DNA of 64,000 nt from Cupriavidus sp. P-10 (GCF_003402535.2 NZ_AP025172.1:868001-932000); one strand, 5' to 3'. Counted from the stretch's first letter, positions 45,192-55,001 are shown. The notes: a model not told the origin generated them from the sequence alone. Numbers and translations: made by a program.

Positions 45192-47108
45192 CTAGATCTG
45201 GATCTGCGTGCCAATCTCGATCACGCGATTTGACGGTATTTGGAAGTAATCGGCCGCATTGCCGGCGTTTCGGCTCATGGTGGCAAACAGGCGTTCACGC
45301 CATAACGCCATGCCACTGGCGATGCCGGCAGTCGGGATGATAGTCTCGCGGCTCAGGAAAAACGAGGTGTCCATCATGTCGAACTCGAGGCCAGACTCCG
45401 GTGGCATCGCATTAAGCGCCTGCGCGACGTCAGGCCGGTTCATAAAGCCGAAGCGCAGCGTGATCCGGTAGCAGGCGTGTCCGAGCGGCTCGACGGTGGC
45501 GCACTCGCTCAATGGCACCCATGGCACATCCTTGAGCTTCACGGTAAGGAAAATGACGCGCTCGTGCAGCACCCGGTTGTGGTTAAGGTTATGCAGCAAG
45601 GCGTGCGGTACCACATCGGGTGTCGGGGTCAGGAATACCGCTGCCCCAGGCACACGCGGTGGCGGCGCGAGAAACAGCGAATCCAGGAACGACTTGAGCG
45701 GGATATCGGAACTCTGCAGCCGGTCCAGCAGGACCTTGCGGCCGCGCAGCCATGTCATCATTACGACGAACATCCCGGTCCCGAGAGCCAGCGGGAACCA
45801 GCCACCCTCCGCAACCTTCAGCAGGCTCGAGGACAGGAAGGCCATGTCCACCGCAATGAAGAAGCCGGTCGCGAACAGGCTTAGCAACAGGTTGTAGCTC
45901 CAACCAAAGCGGATCACGAAGAAGGTGAGCAGGGTTGTCGCCAGCATCGTCCCGGTCACCGCAACGCCGTATGCTGAGGCCAAGCTCGAAGAGGAGCCGA
46001 AGCCGAGCACGGCAATGAGAACGGCAGCGAGCAGCATCCCGTTGAGACTCGGTATGTAGATCTGTCCAATCGCTTTCTCGGATGTCTGCACCACGTTCAT
46101 GCGCGGCAGATAGCCCAGCTGGATGCCCTGCTTCGTCAGCGAATAGGCGCCCGAAATCGTCGCCTGCGAGGCGATCACCGTTGCTGCGGTCGCAAGTGCC
46201 ACCATTGGATACAGGGCCCACGACGGAAAGAGCAGGTAGAAGGGGTTCTCGATCGCCTTCGGATCCACGATGAGAAGTGCTCCCTGTCCCAGGTAATTGA
46301 GCGCGAGCGCCGGGAATACCAGCCCAAACCAGGCCAGCCGGATCGGGCCACTGCCGAAGTGTCCCATGTCCGCGTAGAGCGCCTCGGCACCAGTGAATGC
46401 GAGCAGCACCGCCCCCAGCACGGCAAACGAGGCAAAGCCGTGCAGCGTGACGAAACCGAACGCGTGCAGCGGATTGAGCGCGCCTAGCACGGCGGGATAC
46501 CGGACGATGCCGTAGATGCCCGCCGCAGCCAGGGCGAGAAACCACACGATCGTGACTGGCCCGAAGAACGCACCGATGGTCGCGGTGCCATGCCGCTGGA
46601 ACAGGAACAGCGCGATCAGCACACCCACGGATATCGGCAGGACATAGGGCTTCAGGGCCGTCGTTCCTACCTCGATGCCCTCGACCGCAGAGAGTACCGA
46701 GATGGCCGGCGTCAGTACAGCATCACCGTAGAAGAGCGCGGCGCCGAACAGGCCTATGAGCAGAATCGGCGTAGGTGAGCGCCCCACCTTCTTCACCGAT
46801 GCCAGGGCAAGGGCCAGCAGGGCCATGATGCCGCCCTCCCCCCTGTTGTTCGCCCGCATGATCAGGATTACATACTTGAGCGAAACTACCACCATCAGCG
46901 ACCAGAAGATCGCGGAGATGCCGCCAAGGATGCTCTCAGGTGAGAGCAGGATCCCATGGGCGGGATTGAAGGTTTCCTTGACCGCATACAGGGGACTCGT
47001 GCCGATGTCACCATAGACGACGCCCAGCGCGACAAGGGTCAGGGCAGCGCGAGATTCTCCCAGGTGCGACTCGCGTGGCGGTTCGCGGTCATTCGCATCG
47101 GCATCCAC
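45192..47108 (-). CDS. kup: Low-affinity potassium uptake protein Kup
   Basis: 638 residues from GTG 47108, chosen because GAGGAG lies 5-6 bases upstream; a TTG 66 bases earlier would add a poorly conserved leader. Twelve hydrophobic segments start at LTLVALGVVYGDIGTSPLYAV, the Kup hallmark; RANNRGEGGIMALLALA, YGDAVLTPAISVLSAVEG and ADMGHFG are further signatures. The hydrophilic C-terminal domain ends RVIEIGTQIQI. Proton-coupled K+ import. Confidence 0.95.
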   Translation of the reverse strand: MDADANDREPPRESHLGESRAALTLVALGVVYGDIGTSPLYAVKETFNPAHGILLSPESILGGISAIFWSLMVVVSLKYVILIMRANNRGEGGIMALLALALASVKKVGRSPTPILLIGLFGAALFYGDAVLTPAISVLSAVEGIEVGTTALKPYVLPISVGVLIALFLFQRHGTATIGAFFGPVTIVWFLALAAAGIYGIVRYPAVLGALNPLHAFGFVTLHGFASFAVLGAVLLAFTGAEALYADMGHFGSGPIRLAWFGLVFPALALNYLGQGALLIVDPKAIENPFYLLFPSWALYPMVALATAATVIASQATISGAYSLTKQGIQLGYLPRMNVVQTSEKAIGQIYIPSLNGMLLAAVLIAVLGFGSSSSLASAYGVAVTGTMLATTLLTFFVIRFGWSYNLLLSLFATGFFIAVDMAFLSSSLLKVAEGGWFPLALGTGMFVVMMTWLRGRKVLLDRLQSSDIPLKSFLDSLFLAPPPRVPGAAVFLTPTPDVVPHALLHNLNHNRVLHERVIFLTVKLKDVPWVPLSECATVEPLGHACYRITLRFGFMNRPDVAQALNAMPPESGLEFDMMDTSFFLSRETIIPTAGIASGMALWRERLFATMSRNAGNAADYFQIPSNRVIEIGTQIQI

Positions 47109-47748
47109 GGCGGCTCCTCTTGATCGCTGCACGCTCGGGCTCAGATCAGGCCCTAAGCCGCCCAGCGTCTCCAACGTCCCCTGGATTTAGAGCATAGACG
47201 GTGAATTCACCATCGGCATTGGTGATGTCACCACACACTCGTCAGGCGCGCGTGCGCTCTGCCACCCTGGGATGGAAGAGGTATCAAGCGAAGAGACGAT
47301 GTGAAATGGCGTCGCCGTTTTGCGAGCACCCTCATGGGGCAAGCGCTTGCAACCGGAAGCGGTCCCAAAATGAGGGATCCTGAAAGTGGGCCTGCCTGCA
47401 CACCACGAAAGCCAGGAAGCTGGGTCGACGAGGTTGGCCGCCTGCCGGGCATCGACCAGGCGGCCAGGCGGCTTGGCAGCGATGGATGGCCTTCAGGCCG
47501 CAAGCCCCCTGCTTCGTTCCTTGCCAACGCCGGCAGCAAGCGATAGGTTCGCAGCCGACGAAACGTAGGGGAACCGATGGGTGCCAGTGCCACGGCTGGC
47601 GGCCCGGGTCAGCGTTGTAGCAGATCGCGCACCGCCAACTGGCGCTAACCGGGTGATGGCAGGCGCTGAATGCGCTGAAGTCCCGCTCGAATATCAGCCC
47701 TGAGGGGTAGCGACAGCAGCGCACGCGGCCGCTGTGCCAATCATGCGT
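47109..47748. other. Gene-poor stretch
   Basis: About 640 bases between kup and the RES toxin gene. Predicted ORFs on both strands overlap one another and lack ribosome binding sites; none is supported. The kup promoter should lie at the left side. Confidence 0.4.
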
Positions 47749-48453
47749 TTACTCGAGTGAAAACCCGCCGCCAAACGGCTCGGCGTAGTTAGCGTCAGCG
47801 CGCAGAATTTCAAACTCCGGCATTTCGGCAAACCGCGTTACTTGCACGTCGACGTGGCGCCGCCACACTTCCAACGAGCCCGATTGGACCGCCAGCGCCA
47901 AGTAGCTTTTGTGCTTGCGCGAAGGGTAGCGGAATCCGAGCGGGGCCGCATCGCCGGAAAAGCCGGCCAAAACCTCGAGCATCCGCAGGCCAAACCACTG
48001 GCACCAGGCATGGTCGCCGTGGATCTGGTCGTAGATGCCTAACTTGCTGAGAGCTGTGCCGTGGAGATCGAGGACCCGGATGTCCGTTTGTAGTGTGAAT
48101 GTCGCGATCAAGCCTTTCTTGGCGACGTCTGGAGGAATATAGAACGTGCCGGGCAACGTCAAGTCGTTGGTGCAGAAGCCGGACTCCCACAGGGCAGTCG
48201 TCAGGTCTTGGGCCGCGTACATCCAGTAGTCCGAAAAACGTCCGTCGGTTCCAGCAAACTCGGCGGGCGGGCCGAATCGGTAGGTCCGCTGGACGTAAGG
48301 CGGAATGACCGCGGCGGGATGCCGGACCGCGCGGGAAACGCGCGTGCCGGCGGGCAGGAGAATCTCCGCGCCGGCCAGTGCCTGGCGCAGGAGATCCGTC
48401 GGAGGAAGGGTTACAGCAATATGCTCAGGTGCAGCAATATTTGGCGTCATCAT
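47749..48453 (-). CDS. RES-domain toxin
   Basis: 234 residues beginning MMTPNIAAPE. The RES fold is supported by its invariant polar positions: RVSRAVRHP (Arg), YVQRTYRFGPPAEF, GRFSDYWMYAAQDLTTALWE (Tyr/Glu) and late Ser/Asn. Relatives degrade NAD+ by phosphorolysis or hydrolysis, arresting growth. ATG 48453 overlaps the antitoxin TGA, so translation is coupled. Confidence 0.88.
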   Translation of the reverse strand: MMTPNIAAPEHIAVTLPPTDLLRQALAGAEILLPAGTRVSRAVRHPAAVIPPYVQRTYRFGPPAEFAGTDGRFSDYWMYAAQDLTTALWESGFCTNDLTLPGTFYIPPDVAKKGLIATFTLQTDIRVLDLHGTALSKLGIYDQIHGDHAWCQWFGLRMLEVLAGFSGDAAPLGFRYPSRKHKSYLALAVQSGSLEVWRRHVDVQVTRFAEMPEFEILRADANYAEPFGGGFSLE

Positions 48454-49076
48454 CAGCTGATCAAGTCCGTACTGCGCGAGGGCAGCGCGGCCAGCTGCGC
48501 GATCACCTTGCCCTGCCGCTCGCTGGCGGATTGGGCAAGGTGGCCACTCTGCGCGGCGGTAAGCGCGGCACGCGATTCGAACGCCCTGCCCGCCAGCACC
48601 TCGGCCGGCGTCAGGTCGTCGAAGGCGTCGACCGGTGTCACCCAGAACGCATGGATTTCGCTGCTCGGCAAGTCTGTCATCTGGCGCAGAACCGGAGCGA
48701 GCAGCTCCGGCACCGGTGGCGCGAATTGCCAGACCGGGAATGCGCGGCCGATCGCCTTGCCGCGGGGGGTGACACAGTAAAAGCGGGCATTCTCCACCGC
48801 GCGGTACAGCGTCGCCTGCGACATGGCCACCAGGCCTTGTGCAATGACCTCCGAGGGCTTCAGGTATGACACGGCGAGTCGATCCTCGACACCTGCCGCC
48901 GGCGAACCGGGGTGCCCGAGCGTTGCCGTCAGGCACTGGCGCACGATCGCCATCACGCGGGCCCGCTCGCCCGCGTCGATGGTATGTTCCAGCTGCTCAT
49001 CGATATCGTGAACCAATTTCTCTACCAGTTGAGCGTCGCCGGCAGCGCCGGACGCGAACGAGGTGCGCGGTGTCAT
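48453..49076 (-). CDS. Xre/MbcA/ParS-type antitoxin of the RES toxin
   Basis: 207 residues from ATG 49076 (GAAGGAG upstream). The C-terminal half matches the MbcA/Xre toxin-binding domain (HAFWVTPVDAFDDLTPAEVLAG), and the centre carries a helix-turn-helix-like segment (VIAQGLVAMSQATLYRAVEN). It precedes the RES toxin, the normal order. A second partner-binding or dimerisation region lies in the N-terminal 60 residues. Likely autorepressor and neutraliser. Confidence 0.85.
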   Translation of the reverse strand: MTPRTSFASGAAGDAQLVEKLVHDIDEQLEHTIDAGERARVMAIVRQCLTATLGHPGSPAAGVEDRLAVSYLKPSEVIAQGLVAMSQATLYRAVENARFYCVTPRGKAIGRAFPVWQFAPPVPELLAPVLRQMTDLPSSEIHAFWVTPVDAFDDLTPAEVLAGRAFESRAALTAAQSGHLAQSASERQGKVIAQLAALPSRSTDLIS

Positions 49077-49086
49077 AGCTACTCCT

Positions 49087-49779
49087 TCAGATGACAACAG
49101 CCGGCGGCGCGAACGCCGGATGAATGGCCGCTTCCTGATCAGCCCGCCGGCAGGACAGCAGACGCTGCGCGGGGAACGACATGGCCCGCGACACCAGTAC
49201 CAAAAGTCGATGTACGCGATCGGATTCACCCTTCAGAGTGCGAAGGCCATTGCGCAGTACCCAACGCGTTACCGGAGCCATCTTCGCCGGCACGCGCCCC
49301 TGCAGCAGTTCGAGCAGAAGGTGGCCGCGCGCATACCTTGTGACATGGCCCGAGACGACGCGCAGCGCAAAATCCAGATACCGATCGGTCGTGGCAAGCC
49401 GAATGTTTGTGATGGGGTCGCCCGACGGTATGTAACGCGTCTCGGGGTCATCCCCCAGATTCCCCACCAGGCTGACGCGGTTCTGCACCGGGGCCGCCCG
49501 CGGCGGATCAAGCTCAGCTTCGATTTCGATGGCGCGAGGCCCCAACAATTGTTGGTAGAGCGCGCTCAGCGCCGCGACGTCGGAGTGGAGGACGGGCGCT
49601 TGCGCATCAGCTTTAGGGACGCCGGCTTCACGGAATCGCTCAAGGAGAGTTCCTGGCTCGATACGCATGCGGCGGGCCAGGTCGGCCACACTCGGAAAGG
49701 AACACATGGTCAGGAACGACGATGCCATGGATGATGGCTCAATCGTAACCAACTTTCGCATGTTTCGCAAGTTTCTCAA
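49087..49779 (-). pseudogene. Chimeric ORF: IF2 N-terminal-like domain joined to an SSB fragment
   Basis: 230 codons. Residues about 30-70 ([31 protein letters not shown]) resemble the small helical domain at the N-terminus of initiation factor IF2. Residues about 98-135 ([40 protein letters not shown]) are the first strands of a single-stranded-DNA-binding protein OB fold. The remainder does not continue as SSB and is Arg/Leu-rich. It looks like a fusion of two broken genes or a frameshifted ssb copy. It begins 10 bases upstream of the antitoxin gene. Confidence 0.55.
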
Positions 49780-50276
49780 TCTGTCGGTCTAAGGAACCAT
49801 GAACTGGCCGACGTTGCCTAGATGTGCAGCAAACATTGCTTTCCCCCCATGGAAGTGCTACTGGCCAGAAAGCCATTACCACCTAGGCGCGCACAAGCAA
49901 GTCTTGGATGGTTCCCTGCTCGCGTCCATACTTGGTTTCCTTGGCAATCGGTCACTGGCATTGAAAGCCTAAGCTCTGTCAATGTGGCATCTGCGCCCAG
50001 ACGACGCAGGTTTCATCGGTTTTCGATGGTTCGCGATACGGCAGCGTTATCGAACCCTTATTGCCGCACCCTGGCAACGCCGGCGTCACGTGGATCCTGT
50101 CCACGCGCAAAAGTCTGGAGGGAGCGCGGCAGCAGCCGGCCAGAAGCGGCAGCCTGGCGTCCGTTTCTCACCGGCCGAAGCGCGCTCGAAAGCTGACCAG
50201 TGTGATCTAACTTTGCGATCTCTGCGTCCCGAATGCGACGCATTTTTGCCGGCGCCCCCTGAAAACGGAGTCAATC
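49780..50276. other. Gene-free stretch
   Basis: About 500 bases with no supported gene; GGAG for the channel gene lies at its right edge. Confidence 0.4.
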
Positions 50277-50717
50277 ATGCTACACAATTTACTGGCCGCC
50301 GCTCCGGCCATGGTCCTGTGCCTGCTGCTGCAAGGCGTGGTGGTAGCCATCTGCCTGCGCCGGTATGCGCGCTTCCGGCGCGACGTCAAGAGTCGGGACA
50401 TGCTATGGGTGGATGTCCTGCTATTGGTAACCGTGATGTTGCTGACCTTGCTCTGCAATTTCGCCCAAATGGCAATCTGGGCGGCGCTGTTCATGTTCCT
50501 AGGTGAGTTTTCCGATTTCGCCACTGCTCTGTATCACTCCGCGGTCAACTTCATCACGCTGGGCTACGGCGACATTGTTATGTCCAAGCAATGGCGCATG
50601 CTTGGCCCAATTGAAGCTGCCAACGGCATCCTTATGTTCGGAGTCTCAACCTCGGTGATGACGGCAGCGGTCATGGATGTGATTAAGTACCATAATGCCC
50701 GGCTGCAGCAGGGGTAG
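50277..50717 (+). CDS. Small two-helix potassium channel protein
   Basis: 146 residues. An N-terminal helix (MVLCLLLQGVVVAICL), a second helix (LLLVTVMLLTLLCNFAQMAI), pore helix and selectivity filter NFITLGYGDIVM (TxGYGD), and an inner helix (ANGILMFGVSTSVMTAAVMD). This is the Ion_trans_2 pore without a RCK or cyclic-nucleotide domain. It should assemble as a tetramer in the inner membrane. K+ selectivity is inferred from the GYGD filter. Confidence 0.85.
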   Translation: MLHNLLAAAPAMVLCLLLQGVVVAICLRRYARFRRDVKSRDMLWVDVLLLVTVMLLTLLCNFAQMAIWAALFMFLGEFSDFATALYHSAVNFITLGYGDIVMSKQWRMLGPIEAANGILMFGVSTSVMTAAVMDVIKYHNARLQQG

Positions 50718-50859
50718 CCGCGAAAGCAAGCACATGCCAGGCGCCGGGACGCCAGGCTGGAACCCATCCCCCTGCGTCATGCCCAACGCAAAGGCCCAGA
50801 GCACGGCCATAGCGCCATGATTATTTTCGTAATGGTGGAGCTGGGATAACCAGAATCAC

Positions 50860-51008
50860 TAGCTGACCCGGAAAAACTCCACCGACTGCCCCGCATTGAC
50901 CGCCCGCCGCAGCCAGTCGGGCATCTCGCCGGTCCCGTCCCAGCGCTGTCCCGCGGCGTTGCGGTAGCAGGGGTCATGCCGGGATAAAGCCGGAAATGAC
51001 ACATAAGC
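50860..51008 (-). pseudogene. H-NS-family C-terminal DNA-binding domain fragment
   Basis: The minus-strand frame reads PCYRNAAGQRWDGTGEMPDW then LRRAVNAGQSVEFFRVS and TAG: the H-NS C-terminal pattern YRN..G.RW.G.G..P.WL..A. The oligomerisation domain is absent; upstream the frame meets a TAG after about 12 codons. A remnant of an H-NS-like gene at the edge of the catabolic island. Confidence 0.6.
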
Positions 51009-51436
51009 CTAAAAGTAATGAAGAACGGGGCTTTTATGCGATCGATTGCGCGGCGTCAGCTGCTCCAGCGGCTCGATCTGACGGAGCCAGCCTTGCAGCA
51101 TCGTGACGATTTTCAGCAATTCGGCCAGTGTATCGAACGCCAATTCCGGCAAACTTTCCTCGCCGGTTGCGACTGTCATCCCTGCGCCGTTGATGGCCGT
51201 ATGAGCCATCCCGTGCAGACGCAGCAGCATATCGCGCAGTCCATCCTCAGCGCGGGCTTCGGCCAGCATGGCATCGAGATCGTCCACCATGCGCAGTAGG
51301 CTCGTGGTGTCATACGTGTGCTGCGCTTGCAGCAACGCGGCCCGGTCAAGGCGACCATAGGCCGTCTCGACCGTATCGTCGGAATCGCTCCTCTGGAGGG
51401 GGCACAGTAAGGGCTGCGCCTCCCTACAAATTCGTG
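51009..51436 (-). CDS. Hypothetical helical protein, probably missing its N-terminus
   Basis: The open frame extends to 51488 inside the SDR gene, but protein-like sequence begins near GRLDRAALLQAQHTYDTTSL and continues LRMVDDLDAMLAEARAEDGL, then HGMAHTAINGAGM and PELAFDTLAELLKIVTMLQG. Mostly helical, acidic, about 100-140 residues. The only ATG with sensible placement is 51290. No family recognised. Its 5' end abuts the SDR gene, suggesting truncation when the catabolic island arrived. Confidence 0.45.
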
Positions 51437-52219
51437 TCAGGTTAGCGATAGGCCGCCATCCACTTTCATGATGGCTCCGGTTGTCCACGCCGACTCGTCA
51501 CTAGCGAGATAGACCGCGATGCCCGTCAAGTCATCTACCTTTCCTATACGCCCGCTCGGATATAGGCGAGAAATCGATTCCGCAATCTCGGCCCTCTGTT
51601 TGGCTAGCAGGTTCTGAATCGTGTTTCGTCGCAGCGCTGTATCTACAGTGCCCGGAGCGATGGCGTTGACGCGGATGCCAGAGGGAGCCAGCTCAAATGC
51701 CATCGCTCTCGTGAGCGAGTTCAGTGCACCCTTAGTGAGGGAATAGACGCTAGATGGTCGATTCCACAGCAACTTGTCGGCAAAGTAGGACGAGATGTTG
51801 ATGACAGACCCTCCGCTCGCACGCATCATTGGCAACAAGCTTTGAGTCAGGAACAATGGGGCGGCCACGTTGAGGTTCACCTGAGCATCAAATTCCCGCT
51901 CCGTTATGTTGCCAAACGGAGTGAAGATGGAAACTCCCGCGTTATTTACCAATACATCAATCAGCCGCCCACAGTTGGCAACAGATAACTTGCGCACGAG
52001 GTCATCGCGCATCGACGCTTGCGCCAAATCAGCCGCGTAGATTTGCACCTCTGCGCCAAACTCACTCACGTGACGTGACGCGCGCTCCAGCTTAGTCTCG
52101 TCTCGCGCCACCAGAATCAGACTGGCGCCTTCGGCGGCATAGGCCGCCGCGATGGCAAGTCCGATTCCATCGGAACCTCCAGTTACCAACGCCAGTTTTC
52201 CAGCTAGTCGGTTCGTCAT
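51437..52219 (-). CDS. Short-chain dehydrogenase/reductase (SDR)
   Basis: 260 residues, classical SDR. NAD(P) motif TGGSDGIGLA (residues 14-23), NNAG at about 92, catalytic Ser in INISSYF, YxxxK as YSLTKGA, and the C-terminal GAIMKVDGGLSL. ARDETK after the second strand (acidic/Asp-poor) leaves cofactor choice open. It starts 9 bases after the LivF stop, so it is the last gene of the transporter operon and probably oxidises or reduces the imported substrate. Confidence 0.9.
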   Translation of the reverse strand: MTNRLAGKLALVTGGSDGIGLAIAAAYAAEGASLILVARDETKLERASRHVSEFGAEVQIYAADLAQASMRDDLVRKLSVANCGRLIDVLVNNAGVSIFTPFGNITEREFDAQVNLNVAAPLFLTQSLLPMMRASGGSVINISSYFADKLLWNRPSSVYSLTKGALNSLTRAMAFELAPSGIRVNAIAPGTVDTALRRNTIQNLLAKQRAEIAESISRLYPSGRIGKVDDLTGIAVYLASDESAWTTGAIMKVDGGLSLT

Positions 52220-52228
52220 CGTATTCTC

Positions 52229-52945
52229 TTAATGAGTCGCAATACCGAGGTACTGTTGTTGCAACTCCTCATCCTCTACGAGGGCGCGAGACGTGGTCGT
52301 CTGAGCAATCCGACCGCCGGCCATCAACGCCACGTCGTCAGCGGCCGCCAGGCCGGCGCGCATGTTCTGCTCAACGAGGAGGATGGCGATGCCTTCCTGG
52401 TGGCAGTCGGCGATGAGTTGAAGCACGGTCTCCACAATCAGCGGCGACAGTCCTTCGGAGGGCTCGTCAAGAATCATCAACCGCGGGTTGGTTAGCAGCG
52501 CACGTGCGATGGCGAGCATCTGCTTCTCTCCACCGGACAGCTGGTTACCGTAGTTGGTCTTTCGCTCAGCCAGGCGCGGAAGTGCCTCGTACACCCGGAG
52601 TGTGTTCCAGTTTCCCGGGTGACGTCCCTCCATCAGACGCATATGCTCATCCACTGTAAGCGAAGGGAATACACGACGCCCCTGCGGCACGAGCGTGATG
52701 CCAGCGGCAGCGACTTCGTGCGGCGACTTGCCGACCAATTCCACGCCGTCGAGCATAATGGACCCGCCGCTTGCCGGCAGCATGCCCATCAGTGCAAGGC
52801 ACAGCGTCGATTTGCCGGCGCCATTGCGGCCGAGCACCGTGAGCCGGCCAGATTCCAGCCGCAAGTCCAAACCGTGCAATACGGGCAGGGTTCCGCGGTC
52901 TACGCGCAAGTTCTTGACTACAAGACTACTAATGGGCTTTGCCAA
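52229..52945 (-). CDS. livF: Branched-chain-type ABC transporter ATPase LivF
   Basis: 238 residues from TTG 52945, which follows AAGGAG by 7 bases and overlaps the LivG stop; ATG alternatives upstream lie inside livG. Walker A GRNGAGKST, signature LSGGEKQML, Walker B LMILDEPSEGLSP and the LVEQNM switch are intact. Couples ATP hydrolysis to uptake with LivG. Confidence 0.92.
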   Translation of the reverse strand: MAKPISSLVVKNLRVDRGTLPVLHGLDLRLESGRLTVLGRNGAGKSTLCLALMGMLPASGGSIMLDGVELVGKSPHEVAAAGITLVPQGRRVFPSLTVDEHMRLMEGRHPGNWNTLRVYEALPRLAERKTNYGNQLSGGEKQMLAIARALLTNPRLMILDEPSEGLSPLIVETVLQLIADCHQEGIAILLVEQNMRAGLAAADDVALMAGGRIAQTTTSRALVEDEELQQQYLGIATH

Positions 52946-53684
52946 GGTAAATCTCCTTAACAACGGCATTGCAGCGGATTTCCTCTGGCGTACCAGTCGC
53001 GACGATTTCCCCGTCACGCATAACCGTCACTCGGTCAGCGAGTCGCAATGCAACATCCATGTCATGCTCAACAAACAACATGGAGATTGAGCGCGGAAGA
53101 ATGTCCAGGCGACGCGTAAGCTCCTTTCTGCCTTCCGGCGACATACCTGCTGCAGGCTCGTCGAGCAGCAGCAAATCGGGGCTTCCGACGAGCGCCATGC
53201 ATAGCTCAATCTCGCGCTGCTGACCGTATGACAGCTCATTGACCGGCCTTTCCGCCACTGTCGTCAGGTCAAACTCCTGCAAGGCAGCAGTGACCCGTGC
53301 TTCCAATTCGTGCTGTCTGGCCCAAGGCCGGAAGGAAAACCTCTGGCGTTGGCATCCGAAAAAGGCAATGCGGATGTTCTCGCGGACGCTACGGTCACCG
53401 AAGGACAATGAAGTCTGGAACGTACGCGCGATTCCTAGTCGCGCTCGACGGTAAGCCTTGATGCCAGTAATTTCTCGGCCTTGGAAGGAAATGCGTCCAG
53501 CAGCCAGCGGAACCTCACCGGAAATAGCGTTGAATAAGGTCGTCTTGCCAGCACCGTTCGTGCCGAGCAGTGCATGCCGTTCACCTTCGCGTAAAGACAG
53601 CGATACACCGTTGACGACGCGGATTGCACCGTAGCGGATGCAGACGTCCTGTAAGGCTAGAATTGTGTCGCTCACCCTGGTCAT
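52929..53684 (-). CDS. livG: Branched-chain-type ABC transporter ATPase LivG
   Basis: 251 residues from ATG 53684 (GGGAGG upstream). Walker A GTNGAGKTT, signature LSYGQQREIEL, Walker B LLLLDEPAAGMSP, H-loop VEHDM. FQTSLSFGDRSVREN is the LivG-type Q-loop. Overlaps livF by 17 bases. Confidence 0.92.
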   Translation of the reverse strand: MTRVSDTILALQDVCIRYGAIRVVNGVSLSLREGERHALLGTNGAGKTTLFNAISGEVPLAAGRISFQGREITGIKAYRRARLGIARTFQTSLSFGDRSVRENIRIAFFGCQRQRFSFRPWARQHELEARVTAALQEFDLTTVAERPVNELSYGQQREIELCMALVGSPDLLLLDEPAAGMSPEGRKELTRRLDILPRSISMLFVEHDMDVALRLADRVTVMRDGEIVATGTPEEIRCNAVVKEIYLGKAH

Positions 53685-53707
53685 GGTCGCATTCCTCCCT
53701 GGCACTC

Positions 53708-54958
53708 TTACTTCTTGTCGCAGGATGGGTTGTCGCGCGACGCTTGCCCGAGCTTCAGGAATGCCTCGCGCGATAGGCCCATGGTCTGATTCACCGCCGT
53801 CGCTGTCTTCATCAGCTTACTTTGGAACGTTCCGTTGGGGCCCTGAACCACTTCGGTGACGTAGTTGTTACCGATGCCTTGCCGGTTCTCATCCAGCGAG
53901 ACTTGACCAGTCGGAGAGTCGAACTTCAGGCTGGCAAGCGCCTTGTGGAACTTCTGCTGGTTGTCTCCAAGGTCTGCTTTGACCTGCTCCAATCCCAGGA
54001 GCGCAGCTTTCGTGTTGAGGTAATAGCCGTGTGCGAACAACGAAGGCGAGTCGAAGCCATCGGGAAACTTCTTCTTGTACGCATCGACAAAGGCCGCCCA
54101 TTTAGGGTCAGGATTGGCATCTGCGATTGGGCCAGCCGACACCATGCCCTTAATCTTGTTGCGGAATGCCCCCTTTGTGCTGAGCACGTTCTGGTCGACC
54201 GTTACACTGCCACCGATGATGTTGGCTTTGCCGCCAGATTGGTAGTATTGGGTAAAGAAGTTCACTGCGTCGGACCCACCGAGCAGAACGTAGATTGCAT
54301 CAACATCTTGCGGCAGGCGGGCGATGACCGACGTATAGTCCTTGGTTCCCAGGGGCACCCAGTTTTTCTGTGCAATTTTGCCGCCCTTCGCACAGTATTC
54401 CATCTGGAAGCCCATCACCTGAGAGTACGGAAATGAGTAGTCTTCCGAGACGACGGCAATGTTGCGATACTTCTTGACGTCATAGACGTAGCTGCCCAAT
54501 CCAGCTTGCCACTGCGCGCCGTCTGTATTGAAACGGAAGAAATTGGGAGCAGGATTGCGCAGCGTGGTGTCCTGCGCTCCCGAGGTTCCGTTCAGGAACG
54601 TCTTGCCAGGCACAGTTTTGGCATAGTCTCGGACTGCGAGCCCTTCGCCGCCGGACAGCGGACCGATGACTAAATCCACCTTGTCCTGTTCGATGAGCTT
54701 ACGGGTCTTTGCAACCGCGACATCTGGCTTTGTGTTGCTGGACTCCTTAATCAGTTCAATTTTTCTACCCGCGACCGTATAGCCGACCTCCTCCAGCGCC
54801 AGTTCGACACCGCGCATACCGTCTTGGCCAGCCTGTGCGAACGGCCCCTCCAGCGTTACCAACGCGCCCATGCGAATGGGCTGCTGAGTTTGGGCGGCAA
54901 CCGGGTTCACCGTCGCGGACAACGCGGCAACGCCAATCAGAGTAATTGCCTGTTTCAT
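53708..54958 (-). CDS. Periplasmic substrate-binding protein of the Liv-type transporter
   Basis: 416 residues from ATG 54958 (ACAGGAGAC upstream). Signal peptide ITLIGVAALSATVNPVAA then a Peripla_BP_6 (LivJ/LivK-type) fold: IRMGALVTLEGPFAQAGQDG, PLSGGEGLAVRDYA, FLNGTSGAQD. Many such receptors in Burkholderiaceae bind aromatic or other organic acids rather than amino acids. Placed between livM and livG, as the specificity determinant. Confidence 0.9.
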   Translation of the reverse strand: MKQAITLIGVAALSATVNPVAAQTQQPIRMGALVTLEGPFAQAGQDGMRGVELALEEVGYTVAGRKIELIKESSNTKPDVAVAKTRKLIEQDKVDLVIGPLSGGEGLAVRDYAKTVPGKTFLNGTSGAQDTTLRNPAPNFFRFNTDGAQWQAGLGSYVYDVKKYRNIAVVSEDYSFPYSQVMGFQMEYCAKGGKIAQKNWVPLGTKDYTSVIARLPQDVDAIYVLLGGSDAVNFFTQYYQSGGKANIIGGSVTVDQNVLSTKGAFRNKIKGMVSAGPIADANPDPKWAAFVDAYKKKFPDGFDSPSLFAHGYYLNTKAALLGLEQVKADLGDNQQKFHKALASLKFDSPTGQVSLDENRQGIGNNYVTEVVQGPNGTFQSKLMKTATAVNQTMGLSREAFLKLGQASRDNPSCDKK

Positions 54959-55001
54959 GTATGTCTCCTGTAATAGTTGGATTTGCAGGTACTTCTTGAG
55001 G

